Translations under genes and position numbers: made by a program | Notes under the pieces: model-generated | What the model was told of the DNA's origin: nothing | The model's input: only the letters and a program-made list of their open reading frames with translations | The model's database searches: none | Part shown: piece after piece, positions 25,999 to 35,014 of the stretch | Layout of the letters: each line of letters starts with the position of its first letter | Position numbering within the stretch: position 1 is the first letter of the stretch | Assembly: GCF_019880365.1 (NCBI RefSeq) | Contig: NZ_CP082271.1 | Location: forward strand, 2,728,001 to 2,792,000 | DNA: 64,000 nucleotides | Direction of reading: 5' to 3' | Origin: Pseudomonas sp. DNDY-54 | GTDB taxonomy: Bacteria; Pseudomonadota; Gammaproteobacteria; Pseudomonadales; Pseudomonadaceae

Positions 25999-26007
25999 TT
26001 TTTTGCA
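25991..26007 (+). promoter_or_regulatory. Sigma-54 (RpoN) type promoter of BMP gene
   Basis: TTGGTCAGTTTTTTGCA has GG at 25993-94 and GC at 26005-06, exactly 10 bases apart, with the T-tract and TTGCA. The predicted start near 26018 gives a 50-nt leader. Over 24 bases (25983-26006) it differs from the ABC ATPase site at only five positions. Confidence 0.6.
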
Positions 26008-26067
26008 ATTCCTTCTGCAGCCACACGACGGTTATCGCAAAAAGACCATGCAGCCAGGAGCAACGCC

Positions 26068-27150
26068 ATGCAAAAAAATACCAGGACAAACACCCTTCGC
26101 GGTCTCGCCGCAGCGATTGGGTTCGGCACCGTGCTTACCGCCGTTGCGGCCGATCCACTTAAGGTCGGCTTCGTTTACGTCGGCCCGATCGGCGACCATG
26201 GCTGGACTTACCAGCACGAGATGGGCCGTCAGTACCTGGAAAAAGAACTCGCTGGGCAGGTCGAAACGACATTCGTGGAAAACGTCGCCGAGGGGGCCGA
26301 CGCCGAGCGGGTGATCCGTAACATGGCCAAAGGTGGTTATGACCTGATCTTCACCACCTCCTTCGGCTACATGAACCCGACGCTCAAGGTTGCCAAGCAG
26401 TTTCCCAACGTCACCTTCGAGCACGCGACCGGCTACAAGCAGGACAAGAACCTCGGTACCTACCTGTCGCGCTCTTATGAAGGGCGGTACGTAGGCGGGT
26501 TCCTTGCCGCGAAGATGACCAAGAGCAAGAAAGTCGGCTACATCGCCTCGTTCCCGATCCCTGAGGTCATCCGCGATATCAATGCCATCCAGTTGGCACT
26601 GAACACGTACAACCCGGGCACAGAAATCAAAGTCGTGTGGGTGAATTCCTGGTTCGACCCCGGGAAGGAAGCCGACGCGGCCAACGCACTGATCGACCAA
26701 GGCGTCGATGTGGTCTTCCAGCACACCGACAGCCCCGCACCGATACAGGCCGCCGAACGGCGCGGCGTGTACTCGGTGGGCTACGCGTCAGACATGGCTC
26801 ACTTCGGTCCGAAGGCTGTCCTGACGTCCATCGTCAATGACTGGGGCCCGCACTACGCGAAGTCGGCTAAAGCGGTGAGCGACGGCAGTTGGGCGCCACA
26901 GGACTTCTGGGGAGGCCTGGCCGAAGAAACCATCAGCCTGCCGATCAGCGAACTCGTACCCGCGGAGGTGAAGCGCGAGGCGGAGCAGCTCATCGCGCGC
27001 ATTCGTAGCGGTGAATTTCACCCGTTCACCGGCCCGATCAAGGACCAGAGCGGCACCGTGCGCATCACTGAAGGCGCCACGGCCAGCAACGGCGAACTGG
27101 CGTCGATGGACTACTACGTAAACGGCATCACGGCCGAGTTGCCGAAGTAG
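26068..27150 (+). CDS. BMP-family nucleoside-binding periplasmic protein
   Basis: 360 aa substrate-binding protein of the BMP (PnrA/Med-like) family. A signal peptide ends near TAVAA; no lipobox cysteine is present, so it is probably soluble periplasmic rather than a lipoprotein. Hallmarks are FVYVGPIGDHGWTYQHE, FTTSFGYMNPTLKVAKQFP and VVFQHTDSPAPIQAA. The ATG at 26068 has a CAGGAG ribosome binding site; a much longer upstream frame covers the promoter and is rejected. It feeds the ATPase/permease set encoded 1.5 kb upstream across the REPIN array. Confidence 0.93.
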   Translation: MQKNTRTNTLRGLAAAIGFGTVLTAVAADPLKVGFVYVGPIGDHGWTYQHEMGRQYLEKELAGQVETTFVENVAEGADAERVIRNMAKGGYDLIFTTSFGYMNPTLKVAKQFPNVTFEHATGYKQDKNLGTYLSRSYEGRYVGGFLAAKMTKSKKVGYIASFPIPEVIRDINAIQLALNTYNPGTEIKVVWVNSWFDPGKEADAANALIDQGVDVVFQHTDSPAPIQAAERRGVYSVGYASDMAHFGPKAVLTSIVNDWGPHYAKSAKAVSDGSWAPQDFWGGLAEETISLPISELVPAEVKREAEQLIARIRSGEFHPFTGPIKDQSGTVRITEGATASNGELASMDYYVNGITAELPK

Positions 27151-27263
27151 CCAGAGCAGCGAGATCAGTAACAAGAGCGTCAGGCGAACACCCGAGGCCA
27201 TATCCGGGCGCGTCGCCTGGCGGCACACGTTTCATGCAACAGGTGCCAAGCGAGCCAAAACTC

Positions 27264-28235
27264 ATGAATCAACTGCCCATCATCGACATCGCTCCGCTCT
27301 ACGCCTCTGACGTAGATGGGTGTCACGAGGTTGCGCGACAGATAGACACCGCGTGCCGCGAGTGGGGGTTTTTCTACATTCGCAACCACCCGATCAGTCC
27401 TCACCGGATCAACCAGCTGAAGCAGGCTGCGGAGCAGTTCTTCGGTTTACCTGTCGAGCAAAAGCTGTTGATCGACATCACTCAGAGCTGGCATCACCGC
27501 GGTTACGGCGCGATTGCGACGGAACAGCTCGATCCAAGCAAGCCAAGCGATCTAAAGGAAACCTTCGACATGGGTTTCCATATGCCGCCCGACCATCCCG
27601 ACGTGCTGGCCAACAAGCCGCTGCGCGGGCCCAATCGCCACCCCGATATTGACGGTTGGCAGACGCTGTTCGAGCAGCACTATCAGGACATGCACGCGCT
27701 CGCCTGCACGCTGTTGCGCGCGGTCGCCAATGCACTTGGCGTCGAGTCAGGATTTTTCGATCAGCGCTTCGTCGATCCGATCAGCGTGTTCCGCATGATT
27801 CACTATCCGCCACGCCAAACCGCCAACGATCCGGAGCAACAGGGTGCGGGCGCTCATACCGACTATGGCTGTATCACCCTGCTCTACCAGGACCAGGCGG
27901 GCGGGCTGCAAGTGCAGAACGTGCGAGGCGAATGGATTGATGCACCGCCGATCGACGGGACATTCGTGGTCAACATTGGCGACATGATGGCGCGCTGGAG
28001 TAACGACCGGTACAAGTCCACACCGCACCGCGTAGTTAGCCCGCTGGGCGTCGATCGGTACTCAATGCCGTTCTTCGCCGAGCCGCATCCCGACACGCTT
28101 ATCCGCTGCCTGCCCGGCTGCAGCGACGAAGGCAATCCGCCCAAATACCCCGACACGACCTGTAGCACCTACATGCTCTCGCGTTTCGCCGAAACCTATG
28201 CGTACCGGCGGAAGGCATTGGCAACGGCCAACTGA
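27264..28235 (+). CDS. 2-oxoglutarate/Fe(II) oxygenase, isopenicillin N synthase-like
   Basis: About 323 aa, cytoplasmic double-stranded beta-helix enzyme of the isopenicillin-N-synthase-like family. N-terminal LPIIDIAPLY and GFFYIRNHPI mark the DIOX_N domain; the iron triad is HTD (GAHTDYGCITLL) with the distal H in STPHRVVSP, and an RYSMPFF arginine for the 2-oxoglutarate carboxylate. A second ATG 30 nt earlier is also possible. It lies 113 nt after the BMP gene, so it may oxidise a base or nucleoside taken up by the transporter; the substrate is unknown. Confidence 0.85.
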   Translation: MNQLPIIDIAPLYASDVDGCHEVARQIDTACREWGFFYIRNHPISPHRINQLKQAAEQFFGLPVEQKLLIDITQSWHHRGYGAIATEQLDPSKPSDLKETFDMGFHMPPDHPDVLANKPLRGPNRHPDIDGWQTLFEQHYQDMHALACTLLRAVANALGVESGFFDQRFVDPISVFRMIHYPPRQTANDPEQQGAGAHTDYGCITLLYQDQAGGLQVQNVRGEWIDAPPIDGTFVVNIGDMMARWSNDRYKSTPHRVVSPLGVDRYSMPFFAEPHPDTLIRCLPGCSDEGNPPKYPDTTCSTYMLSRFAETYAYRRKALATAN

Positions 28236-28328
28236 CGCAGCACGGCTGCAGGACGGTTGCGTTCATTTCGCTGCCCCGGCACACATCGCTGGCGGGCATA
28301 CCGCCCGCCATGCGTTGCTGACCGCCTG

Positions 28329-30011
28329 TTACACCTCGGTGCGATGCGGTGTCTGGCGTACCGGCGCGCCATTGGCCACGTAATACGCCGCCGTGCTGCG
28401 CGGCAGTGGCTGGCGTCCCCGAATCCTGTCCGCGATCTTCTCGGCGATCATGATGGTCGTGGCGTTGAGGTTGCCGGTAATGATCTGCGGCATGATCGAC
28501 GCATCGACCACCCGCAAGCCTTCCACCCCATGAACCCGACCTTGGCCGTCAACGACCGACATGTCGTCCGTCCCCATCTTGCAGGAGCAGGACGGGTGGT
28601 AGGCCGTCTCGGCATGCTCGCGCACAAACGCGTCCAGATCGGCATCGCTTTGCGCTTCAGCGCCGGGGCTCAGTTCCTTGCCCCGATAGGGATCGAGCGC
28701 GGGCTGGCCGATGATTTCTCGCGTCAGACGGATACCGTCGCGAAATTCCTGCCAGTCCTGTTCGTGGGACATGTAGTTGAAGAGAATGCTGGGATCGACC
28801 TTCGGGTCCGTCGAGCGGATCTGGATGCGCCCGCGGCTGGGTGAGCGCATTGAGCCCACGTGAGCCTGAAAGCTATGGCCGTCGTAGGCATTGCTGCCGT
28901 TGTAGCTGACCGCAACCGGAAGGAAGTGGAACTGAATGTTCGGCCACTCGAATTCGTCACGACTGCGGATGAAGCCACCGGCCTCGAACTGATTGCTGGC
29001 GCCAATGCCGGAGCCGAGAAACAACCACTCGGCACCGATCGCCGGCTGGTTCCACCACTTGAGCGCCGGATAGAGCGAAACCGGCTGTTTGCACTCGTAC
29101 TGCAGGTACATCTCCAGATGATCCTGCAGGTTCTGGCCGACGCCTGGCAGATCATGAACAACCGGGATCCCAAGCCCTTTGAGCAATGCACCAGGGCCAA
29201 CCCCGGAGCGCTGCAGTACCTGGGGCGACGCAATCGCCCCGCCGCAGAGCAGCACTTCACGGCGAGCGCGAGCGGTTGTCGGCTGCTCGCGACCCCGCAG
29301 GTAATTTACCCCCACTGCGCGTTTGTTCTCGAACAGAACACGGTCCGTCACGGCGTGGGTGACAATGGTCAGGTTCGTGCGCCCCTTTGCCTGATCCAGA
29401 TAACCCCGCGCCGTGCTGGCGCGACGTCCATTGGAAGTGACGGTCCGATCCATCGGGCCGAACCCTTCCTGCTGATAGCCATTGAGATCTTCGGTTTTGG
29501 GGTAACCGGCTTGCACGCCCGCCTCGACCATCGCGTGAAACAACACATTGTTGCCCGGCTTGGGCGTGGTGACGCTGACCGGCCCGTCGCCGCCGTGGTA
29601 ATCGTTGGAGCCTATATCACGGGTTTCCGCCTTGCGGAAGTACGGTAGGCAATCCAGGTAGCTCCAATCTTCAAGCCCAGGCATGGTCGCCCAGTTGTCG
29701 TAGTCCAGCGCATTGCCGCGGATGTAACACATGCCATTAATCAGTGATGAGCCGCCGAGTCCCTTGCCACGACCGCAGTCCATGCGGCGGTTGTTCATGT
29801 GCGGTTCCGGGTCGGTCTTGTAGGCCCAGTTGTACCGCGTGCCTTGCAGCGGATAGGCGAGCGCGGCGGGCATCTGGGTACGGAAATCCAGCCGGTAGTC
29901 AGGGCCACCGGCCTCAAGCAACAGAACGCTGACATCCGCGTCCTCGGTCAGGCGTGCGGCCAGGGTGTTTCCTGCCGACCCCGCGCCGATGATGATGTAG
30001 TCGTATTCCAT
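28329..30011 (-). CDS. betA: Choline dehydrogenase BetA
   Basis: 560 aa FAD-dependent GMC oxidoreductase that converts choline to betaine aldehyde at the inner membrane. The FAD site is YIIIGAGSAGNTLAARL at the N-terminus, the GMC signature GRGKGLGGSSLINGMCYIRG follows near residue 80, and the active-site histidine lies in the HPSCSCKMG segment. The length matches E. coli and Pseudomonas BetA. A strong AAGGAGGA ribosome binding site precedes the ATG, 57 nt after betB. Its product supplies BetB for osmoprotectant synthesis. Confidence 0.96.
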   Translation of the reverse strand: MEYDYIIIGAGSAGNTLAARLTEDADVSVLLLEAGGPDYRLDFRTQMPAALAYPLQGTRYNWAYKTDPEPHMNNRRMDCGRGKGLGGSSLINGMCYIRGNALDYDNWATMPGLEDWSYLDCLPYFRKAETRDIGSNDYHGGDGPVSVTTPKPGNNVLFHAMVEAGVQAGYPKTEDLNGYQQEGFGPMDRTVTSNGRRASTARGYLDQAKGRTNLTIVTHAVTDRVLFENKRAVGVNYLRGREQPTTARARREVLLCGGAIASPQVLQRSGVGPGALLKGLGIPVVHDLPGVGQNLQDHLEMYLQYECKQPVSLYPALKWWNQPAIGAEWLFLGSGIGASNQFEAGGFIRSRDEFEWPNIQFHFLPVAVSYNGSNAYDGHSFQAHVGSMRSPSRGRIQIRSTDPKVDPSILFNYMSHEQDWQEFRDGIRLTREIIGQPALDPYRGKELSPGAEAQSDADLDAFVREHAETAYHPSCSCKMGTDDMSVVDGQGRVHGVEGLRVVDASIMPQIITGNLNATTIMIAEKIADRIRGRQPLPRSTAAYYVANGAPVRQTPHRTEV

Positions 30012-30068
30012 GGTTCCTCCTTCGCGCGGACCGGCAACCTGGCACCGGCTCGCGTCTGTTCGGGCGGC

Positions 30069-31541
30069 TTAGAAAACCGAGGCGAATTCGCCCAGTTCCA
30101 CCTGCACCGACTTCAAGCGGGTGTAATGCGCAAGCGAGGAGATACCGTTCTCACGGCCAATTCCGGATTGCTTGTAGCCGCCCACCGGCATTTGCGCCGC
30201 TGACTCGCCCCACGTGTTAATCCAGCAGATGCCCGCTTCCATCTGGTGGATGATGCGATGCGCCCGGACCAGGTCGCGTGTCACTACGCCAGCTGCGAGG
30301 CCAAAGTCACTGTCATTGGCGCGACGCACCGCCTCGTCTTCGTCGTCATAGGCGAGCAGGCTGAGCACCGGACCGAAGATTTCTTCGCGAGCGATGATCA
30401 TGTCATCAGTGCAGTCGCTGAAAATGGTTGGTTCGATATACGCGCCGCGGCCGAAGTCGTCGCGGGTGACACGCTCACCGCCACACAGTAGCCGGGCGCC
30501 CTGCGCCTTGCCCTTGGCGATGTAGCCGAGCACGTTCTGCATATGGCCGAAGCTGACCATGGGCCCGAACGTTGTCTGCTCATCCTGCGGATCACCCATG
30601 CGGATGCGCTTGACGCGCTCGAGCAGCTTCGCCTCGAACGCGCCCAGCAGCGTGCGCGGCACGAATACGCGCGTGCCGTTGGTGCAGACCTGACCGGAGC
30701 TGAAGAAATTGGCCATAACGGCGATGTCAGCCGCGCGATCCAAGTCCGCATCCTCGCAGACGATGAGCGGAGATTTGCCACCCAGCTCCATGGTCACGTC
30801 CTTCAGCGATGAGCTGGCCGCGCTGGCCATGACCTTCTTGCCCGTGGATACGCCGCCGGTAAAGGACACCTTGGCGATACGTGGATGCTCGGTGAGCATG
30901 GCGCCTATCTCGGCACCTGCGCCGGTCAGCACGTTGAACACGCCCGCCGGCAGCCCCGCCTCCGTGAACAGTTCGGCGAGCTTGAGCGCGCTCAGCGAGG
31001 TCACTTCGCTGGGTTTGAAGATCATCGCGTTACCGGCCGCCAGCGCCGGCGCTGCCTTCCACAATGCAATCTGGATCGGGTAATTCCAGGCACCGATACC
31101 GGCCACTACACCGAGCGGCTCACGGCGGGTGTAGACAAAGCTGGTTTCGCGCAGCGGTATCTGCTCGCCCTCGATAGCCGGCGCCAGACCCGCATAATAT
31201 TCGAGCACGTCGGCACCGGTGACGATGTCAACGCTGCGGGTTTCCATCAGCGGTTTGCCCGTGTCGAGCGTCTCCAGCATGGCCAACTCGTCGTTTCTCT
31301 CGCGCAGCAAATCGACCGCCTTGCGCATGACGCGGGAACGCTCCATGCCGGTCATAGACGCCCAGACCTTCTGGCCTTTTTCCGCACTGTTCACGGCGCG
31401 TTCGAGGTCGGCTCGGGTCGCCTGAGCGACTTCGGCGAGCACCTCGCCATTGGCCGGATTGACGCTCTCGAACACATCGCCACCGCTGGCATCGACGTAG
31501 GCGCCATCGATGTAAAGCTGTTGCCGGGGAAAACGGGCCAT
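30069..31541 (-). CDS. betB: Betaine aldehyde dehydrogenase BetB
   Basis: 490 aa NAD(P)-dependent aldehyde dehydrogenase that makes glycine betaine from betaine aldehyde. The general-base segment MELGGKSPLIV and the catalytic cysteine in SGQVCTNGTRVF are intact, and the cofactor-binding FTGGVSTGKKV is present. The length is that of canonical BetB. It lies between betT and betA, all reading leftward, 95 nt after betT, so a betT-betB-betA transcript is likely. Confidence 0.96.
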   Translation of the reverse strand: MARFPRQQLYIDGAYVDASGGDVFESVNPANGEVLAEVAQATRADLERAVNSAEKGQKVWASMTGMERSRVMRKAVDLLRERNDELAMLETLDTGKPLMETRSVDIVTGADVLEYYAGLAPAIEGEQIPLRETSFVYTRREPLGVVAGIGAWNYPIQIALWKAAPALAAGNAMIFKPSEVTSLSALKLAELFTEAGLPAGVFNVLTGAGAEIGAMLTEHPRIAKVSFTGGVSTGKKVMASAASSSLKDVTMELGGKSPLIVCEDADLDRAADIAVMANFFSSGQVCTNGTRVFVPRTLLGAFEAKLLERVKRIRMGDPQDEQTTFGPMVSFGHMQNVLGYIAKGKAQGARLLCGGERVTRDDFGRGAYIEPTIFSDCTDDMIIAREEIFGPVLSLLAYDDEDEAVRRANDSDFGLAAGVVTRDLVRAHRIIHQMEAGICWINTWGESAAQMPVGGYKQSGIGRENGISSLAHYTRLKSVQVELGEFASVF

Positions 31542-31636
31542 GATCTACCTCTTTTCGAATATCCGTGAGGCTCCGGCCTTATGGGCCGTGCCTGAGTGGG
31601 CGGGATACGGCGAACCGGTAAGTTCGCCGTGCCGAA

Positions 31637-33703
31637 TCAGCTTGCGCCAGGGACGGTACCCGGTTCGGCGGTGCCGTCTGCCTGGGTCCCTTTCTCACGT
31701 TGCAGGTGCAGAAACTGCATGTGGTGCTCGTAGTGGTCGAGGATGTCTTCGATCAGCTGGCGCCTGGAGTAGCCCATCAGGTCATAGCCGAGGCTCCCCT
31801 GACGCAGATGCACTTCCAGACGGTAGTAGTGCGCGCTACTGCTCGATGTCCGTACCGCAAAGGACGGCATGGCGCTGCGCACGGGCCAGATCTGATAGGT
31901 GAAATCCTGCTCACTGCCGAGATTGACGTTGAATATCAGGTGCTCGTTGCCGGCCTCGCCCTCGATGATTTCAACCGGAACGCCTTTTTCGCCCAGCGCC
32001 TGGCGAATTTCTTCCATTGCCGGCTTACCGACCTCGCGCAGGTAGCGGCGAATCTGCGACAGGCTGGGGAAGCTCATGGCACGCGAGAGCCGCTGGCTCC
32101 AGTTCATGTGCGCGTGCTCCAGCGTCGCGCGACCGGACAGCTGGCCGGACAGGCTTTTCTGATAGCTGTCGGCCATAACCCCCTCAACGTGCAGCGCCTT
32201 GAACAAGCCGACCATCATGAACAGCAGAACGATGGAGAACGGCAGCCCCATGATCACCACGGTCCCCTGCAATGCCGTCAGTCCGCCCGCGATCAACAGC
32301 GCCAGGGTCAGCACGCCAATAATGGATGCCCAGAGAATGCGCATCCACACTGGGGCATCGCTGTTTACATCCTTGAGAATCGACGTGAAGTTGGACAGCA
32401 CCAGGGAGCCCGAATCGCCTGATGTAACAAAGAAGACGATCGCCAGTATCGTCGCCACCGCTGTCGTCAGGCCTGCCCACGGCAGGCTCTGCAGGAACAG
32501 GTAGATGGACGAGCCGGGATTGCTGACGGCCTGTGCGCCGAGCTCGACCGCACCGTTCATGACCATGTCGATGGCGCTGTTACCCATGATCGACATCCAA
32601 GCCATCATGAAGGCCAGCGGCAGCAGCAAGGTGCCGACAACGAACTCGCGAATGGTACGACCGCGCGAGATACGCGCCAGGAACAGGCCAACGAAAGGCC
32701 CCCATGCGATCCACCAGGCCCAGAAGAAAACGGTCCATGCGTTCAACCAGTCGGTGGGCTGGTCGTAGGCGTAGGTATCGAACGACAGGCTGATGAAGTT
32801 GGAAAAATAATCGCCAATGTTCATCACCAGCGCGTTCAGCAGAAAGGTGGTCTTGCCTGCGAACAGCACGAACATCAGCAGCAACACAGCCAGCAGCATG
32901 TTGAATTCAGAGAGCCGGCGGATGCCACGCTCCACACCGGTCGCGGCGGAGATCGCCGAGAACACGACGATCAGCACCACGAGCACGGCCTGGGTCAAGG
33001 TCCCTTCTGGCACGCCAAAAATATAGTTCAGGCCGAAGTTCAGCTGGATGATACCGATGCCCAGGCTGGTCGCGATGCCAAACACCGTGCCCAGCACCGC
33101 GGCGGTGTCCACGGTGTGACCGATGGGGCCGTATATGGCCTTGCCGAAAATCGGGTAAAGCGCCGAGCGGATCGACAGAGGCAGACCCTGACGGAAGCTG
33201 AAATAGGCCAGCGACATACCGACCAACGTGTACACGCCCCAACCGGACAGGCCCCAGTGAAGAAATGTCAGCTCCATCGCGTGACGCGCCGCTTGGGCGG
33301 TGCCACCCACGCCGACCGGCGGCTCGAGAAACTGGGTAATGGGTTCCGCGATGCAGAAGAACAGCAGGTCGATGCCGATCCCCGCGGAAAACAGCATCGC
33401 CGCCCAGGTCACCACGTTGAATTCGGGTTTGGAATGATCGGGGCCTAGCCTGATTTTGCCGTAACGGCTAGTGGCGATGAACACCACGAACAGCAGGTAC
33501 ACCAGCACCGCAAGAAAGTAGAACCAGCCAAACGTATTGGATATCCAGCCCAGCACGGTGTTGATAATCGAAAGGGAGGACTCGCTGAATACGATGGTCC
33601 ACACCGCGAACAGCACGATGGCGATTGCCGAGCTGTAAAAAACGGTAGGGTTGATGCGGTCTCGCGCTACGTCGGTATTGCCGGGTGAGAGCTCAGCCTC
33701 GTT
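31637..33703 (-). CDS. betT: Choline transporter BetT (BCCT family)
   Basis: About 688 aa, twelve membrane segments plus a long cytoplasmic C-terminal domain of about 170 residues, as in osmotically activated BetT transporters. The BCCT signature WTVFFWAWWIAWGPFVGLFLARISRG is split here only to name its key tryptophans; FWAWWIAWGP is intact. The ATG at 33703 is preferred over one 42 nt earlier because a GGAG ribosome binding site precedes it and the protein then starts about where E. coli BetT does. It imports choline for BetA and BetB. No betI repressor gene adjoins it. Confidence 0.92.
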   Translation of the reverse strand, partial: NEAELSPGNTDVARDRINPTVFYSSAIAIVLFAVWTIVFSESSLSIINTVLGWISNTFGWFYFLAVLVYLLFVVFIATSRYGKIRLGPDHSKPEFNVVTWAAMLFSAGIGIDLLFFCIAEPITQFLEPPVGVGGTAQAARHAMELTFLHWGLSGWGVYTLVGMSLAYFSFRQGLPLSIRSALYPIFGKAIYGPIGHTVDTAAVLGTVFGIATSLGIGIIQLNFGLNYIFGVPEGTLTQAVLVVLIVVFSAISAATGVERGIRRLSEFNMLLAVLLLMFVLFAGKTTFLLNALVMNIGDYFSNFISLSFDTYAYDQPTDWLNAWTVFFWAWWIAWGPFVGLFLARISRGRTIREFVVGTLLLPLAFMMAWMSIMGNSAIDMVMNGAVELGAQAVSNPGSSIYLFLQSLPWAGLTTAVATILAIVFFVTSGDSGSLVLSNFTSILKDVNSDAPVWMRILWASIIGVLTLALLIAGGLTALQGTVVIMGLPFSIVLLFMMVGLFKALHVEGVMADSYQKSLSGQLSGRATLEHAHMNWSQRLSRAMSFPSLSQIRRYLREVGKPAMEEIRQALGEKGVPVEIIEGEAGNEHLIFNVNLGSEQDFTYQIWPVRSAMPSFAVRTSSSSAHYYRLEVHLRQGSLGYDLMGYSRRQLIEDILDHYEHHMQFLHLQREKGTQADGTAEPGTVPGAS

Positions 33704-34100
33704 CATCAGTTCTATCTCCGGAACTTGTTCTGGCTTTTCTGACATCGCAAAGCGATGGATTGCAGCAGGCTATGTTCACGACCACCGAAAAGGCGGAGCC
33801 GCGACGACCTGTTTGGACGGCTTCGCCTAGCGGCGCGCCGGGGTTACCGCTGCAGACGCAGGCGGATAATGTTTGGGAGGGAACAGCGGTTATTCAAAAA
33901 ATAGCCTATCTCGGAAAAAAGGCGGCCATTCTACAGAACTCAGCGGCCTTGTGCTGACGCGATTGATTCGGGCGATTAACCCCTTGCCCCAATCCGATCG
34001 GCGTCATTCATTTCCAATCACGGACCTCACCGGCCGGAAGCCTAGGTCGCACAGCAGCAGGTAAGATGGCGACCCATCTAACAGACCAAAACGGCAAAGC
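33704..34100. other. Divergent intergenic region betT / trmO
   Basis: About 400 bases separating divergent betT and trmO, so it must hold both promoters. AT-rich tracts occur near 33890-33930. I find no clear -35/-10 pair, no BetI-type palindrome and no supported gene; short frames on the + strand have no ribosome binding site. Confidence 0.5.
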
Positions 34101-34799
34101 ATGTCTTATTCCGTTTCGCCTATCGGCTTCGTCCGCTCCTGTTTCAAGGAAAAGTTCGCCATTCCGCGCCAGCCGCAGCTGGCACCGGCGGCGCGGGGCG
34201 TCCTGGAATTGATTTCACCCTTCGATCAAGCGCATGCCCTCGAAGGTCTCGAGCAGGTCAGTCACGTCTGGTTGCTGTTTCTCTTTCATCAGGCGCTGGA
34301 AACCGAGCCACGCTTGCGCGTACGGCCACCGCGCCTGGGTGGAAACCGCATGGTTGGCGTCTTTGCGACGCGTTCGACGCACCGGCCCAATGGCATCGGC
34401 CAATCGGTGGTCAGGCTCGAGCGGATCGAGCCCGGCCGATTGCATTTATCTGGAATCGACCTGCTGGATGGCACCCCGGTACTCGATATCAAGCCCTACG
34501 TCCCCTACGCCGATGCCATTGCCGACGCGCATAACGATCTGGCTAGCGACGCACCCGCGCTCATCACCGTGAGCTGGACCGATGAAAGTCTGCAACAGGC
34601 CCGTAGCGAAGGATTGCGGCTCGGTGAGCCGCTGCAGGCGCTGATCGAACAGTGCCTGGCGCAGGACCCGCGACCGGCCTATCAGACCCCGACACCGGAG
34701 CGCCGCTACGGGACCCGCCTATGGGATGTGGACGTGCGGTGGCACTATCCCGACCCAACGTCCATAACCGTCGTGGAAGTGTTGCGCGTACAGCCCTAG
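34101..34799 (+). CDS. trmO: tRNA (N6-threonylcarbamoyladenosine-37-N6)-methyltransferase TrmO
   Basis: 232 aa protein of the TsaA/TrmO family, which N6-methylates t6A37 in threonine tRNAs using SAM. The beta-barrel domain has SPIGFVRSCFKEKFAIPRQ at the N-terminus, HVWLLFLFH, GVFATRSTHRPNGIG and LLDGTPVLDIKPYVPYAD, all family hallmarks; a small C-terminal domain completes the usual E. coli-like length. It is divergent from betT and convergent with the quiP-like gene. The 215 bases that follow hold no clear terminator. Confidence 0.94.
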   Translation: MSYSVSPIGFVRSCFKEKFAIPRQPQLAPAARGVLELISPFDQAHALEGLEQVSHVWLLFLFHQALETEPRLRVRPPRLGGNRMVGVFATRSTHRPNGIGQSVVRLERIEPGRLHLSGIDLLDGTPVLDIKPYVPYADAIADAHNDLASDAPALITVSWTDESLQQARSEGLRLGEPLQALIEQCLAQDPRPAYQTPTPERRYGTRLWDVDVRWHYPDPTSITVVEVLRVQP

Positions 34800-35014
34800 G
34801 CTGCCGAATGCGGGTCGATCTCGGCCGACCATGTTGCGTCTGCAGGCCTCTGCGCCAACCTAGATATGAGTGTGACCTGGTCAAACGAATCGCAAGGCCG
34901 CGAACTGGCCGAGGCCTCAGTGCGGCAGATGGCGTTCAACTGGCGTGTCAATGCTGACTGGACGTGGCGCAACGGCGATCCCTTTGGGCTGCCAGGCGCG
35001 CAGCCGGCCGAGGG

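Noticed and set aside
25828..26067. N-terminal extension of the BMP gene (80 more codons)
   Set aside because: It would cover the promoter and place the signal peptide in the middle; the ATG at 26068 has a CAGGAG site and a proper signal peptide.
28860..29648. 262-codon open frame opposite betA
   Set aside because: Pure antisense of a GC-rich gene, no recognisable domain.
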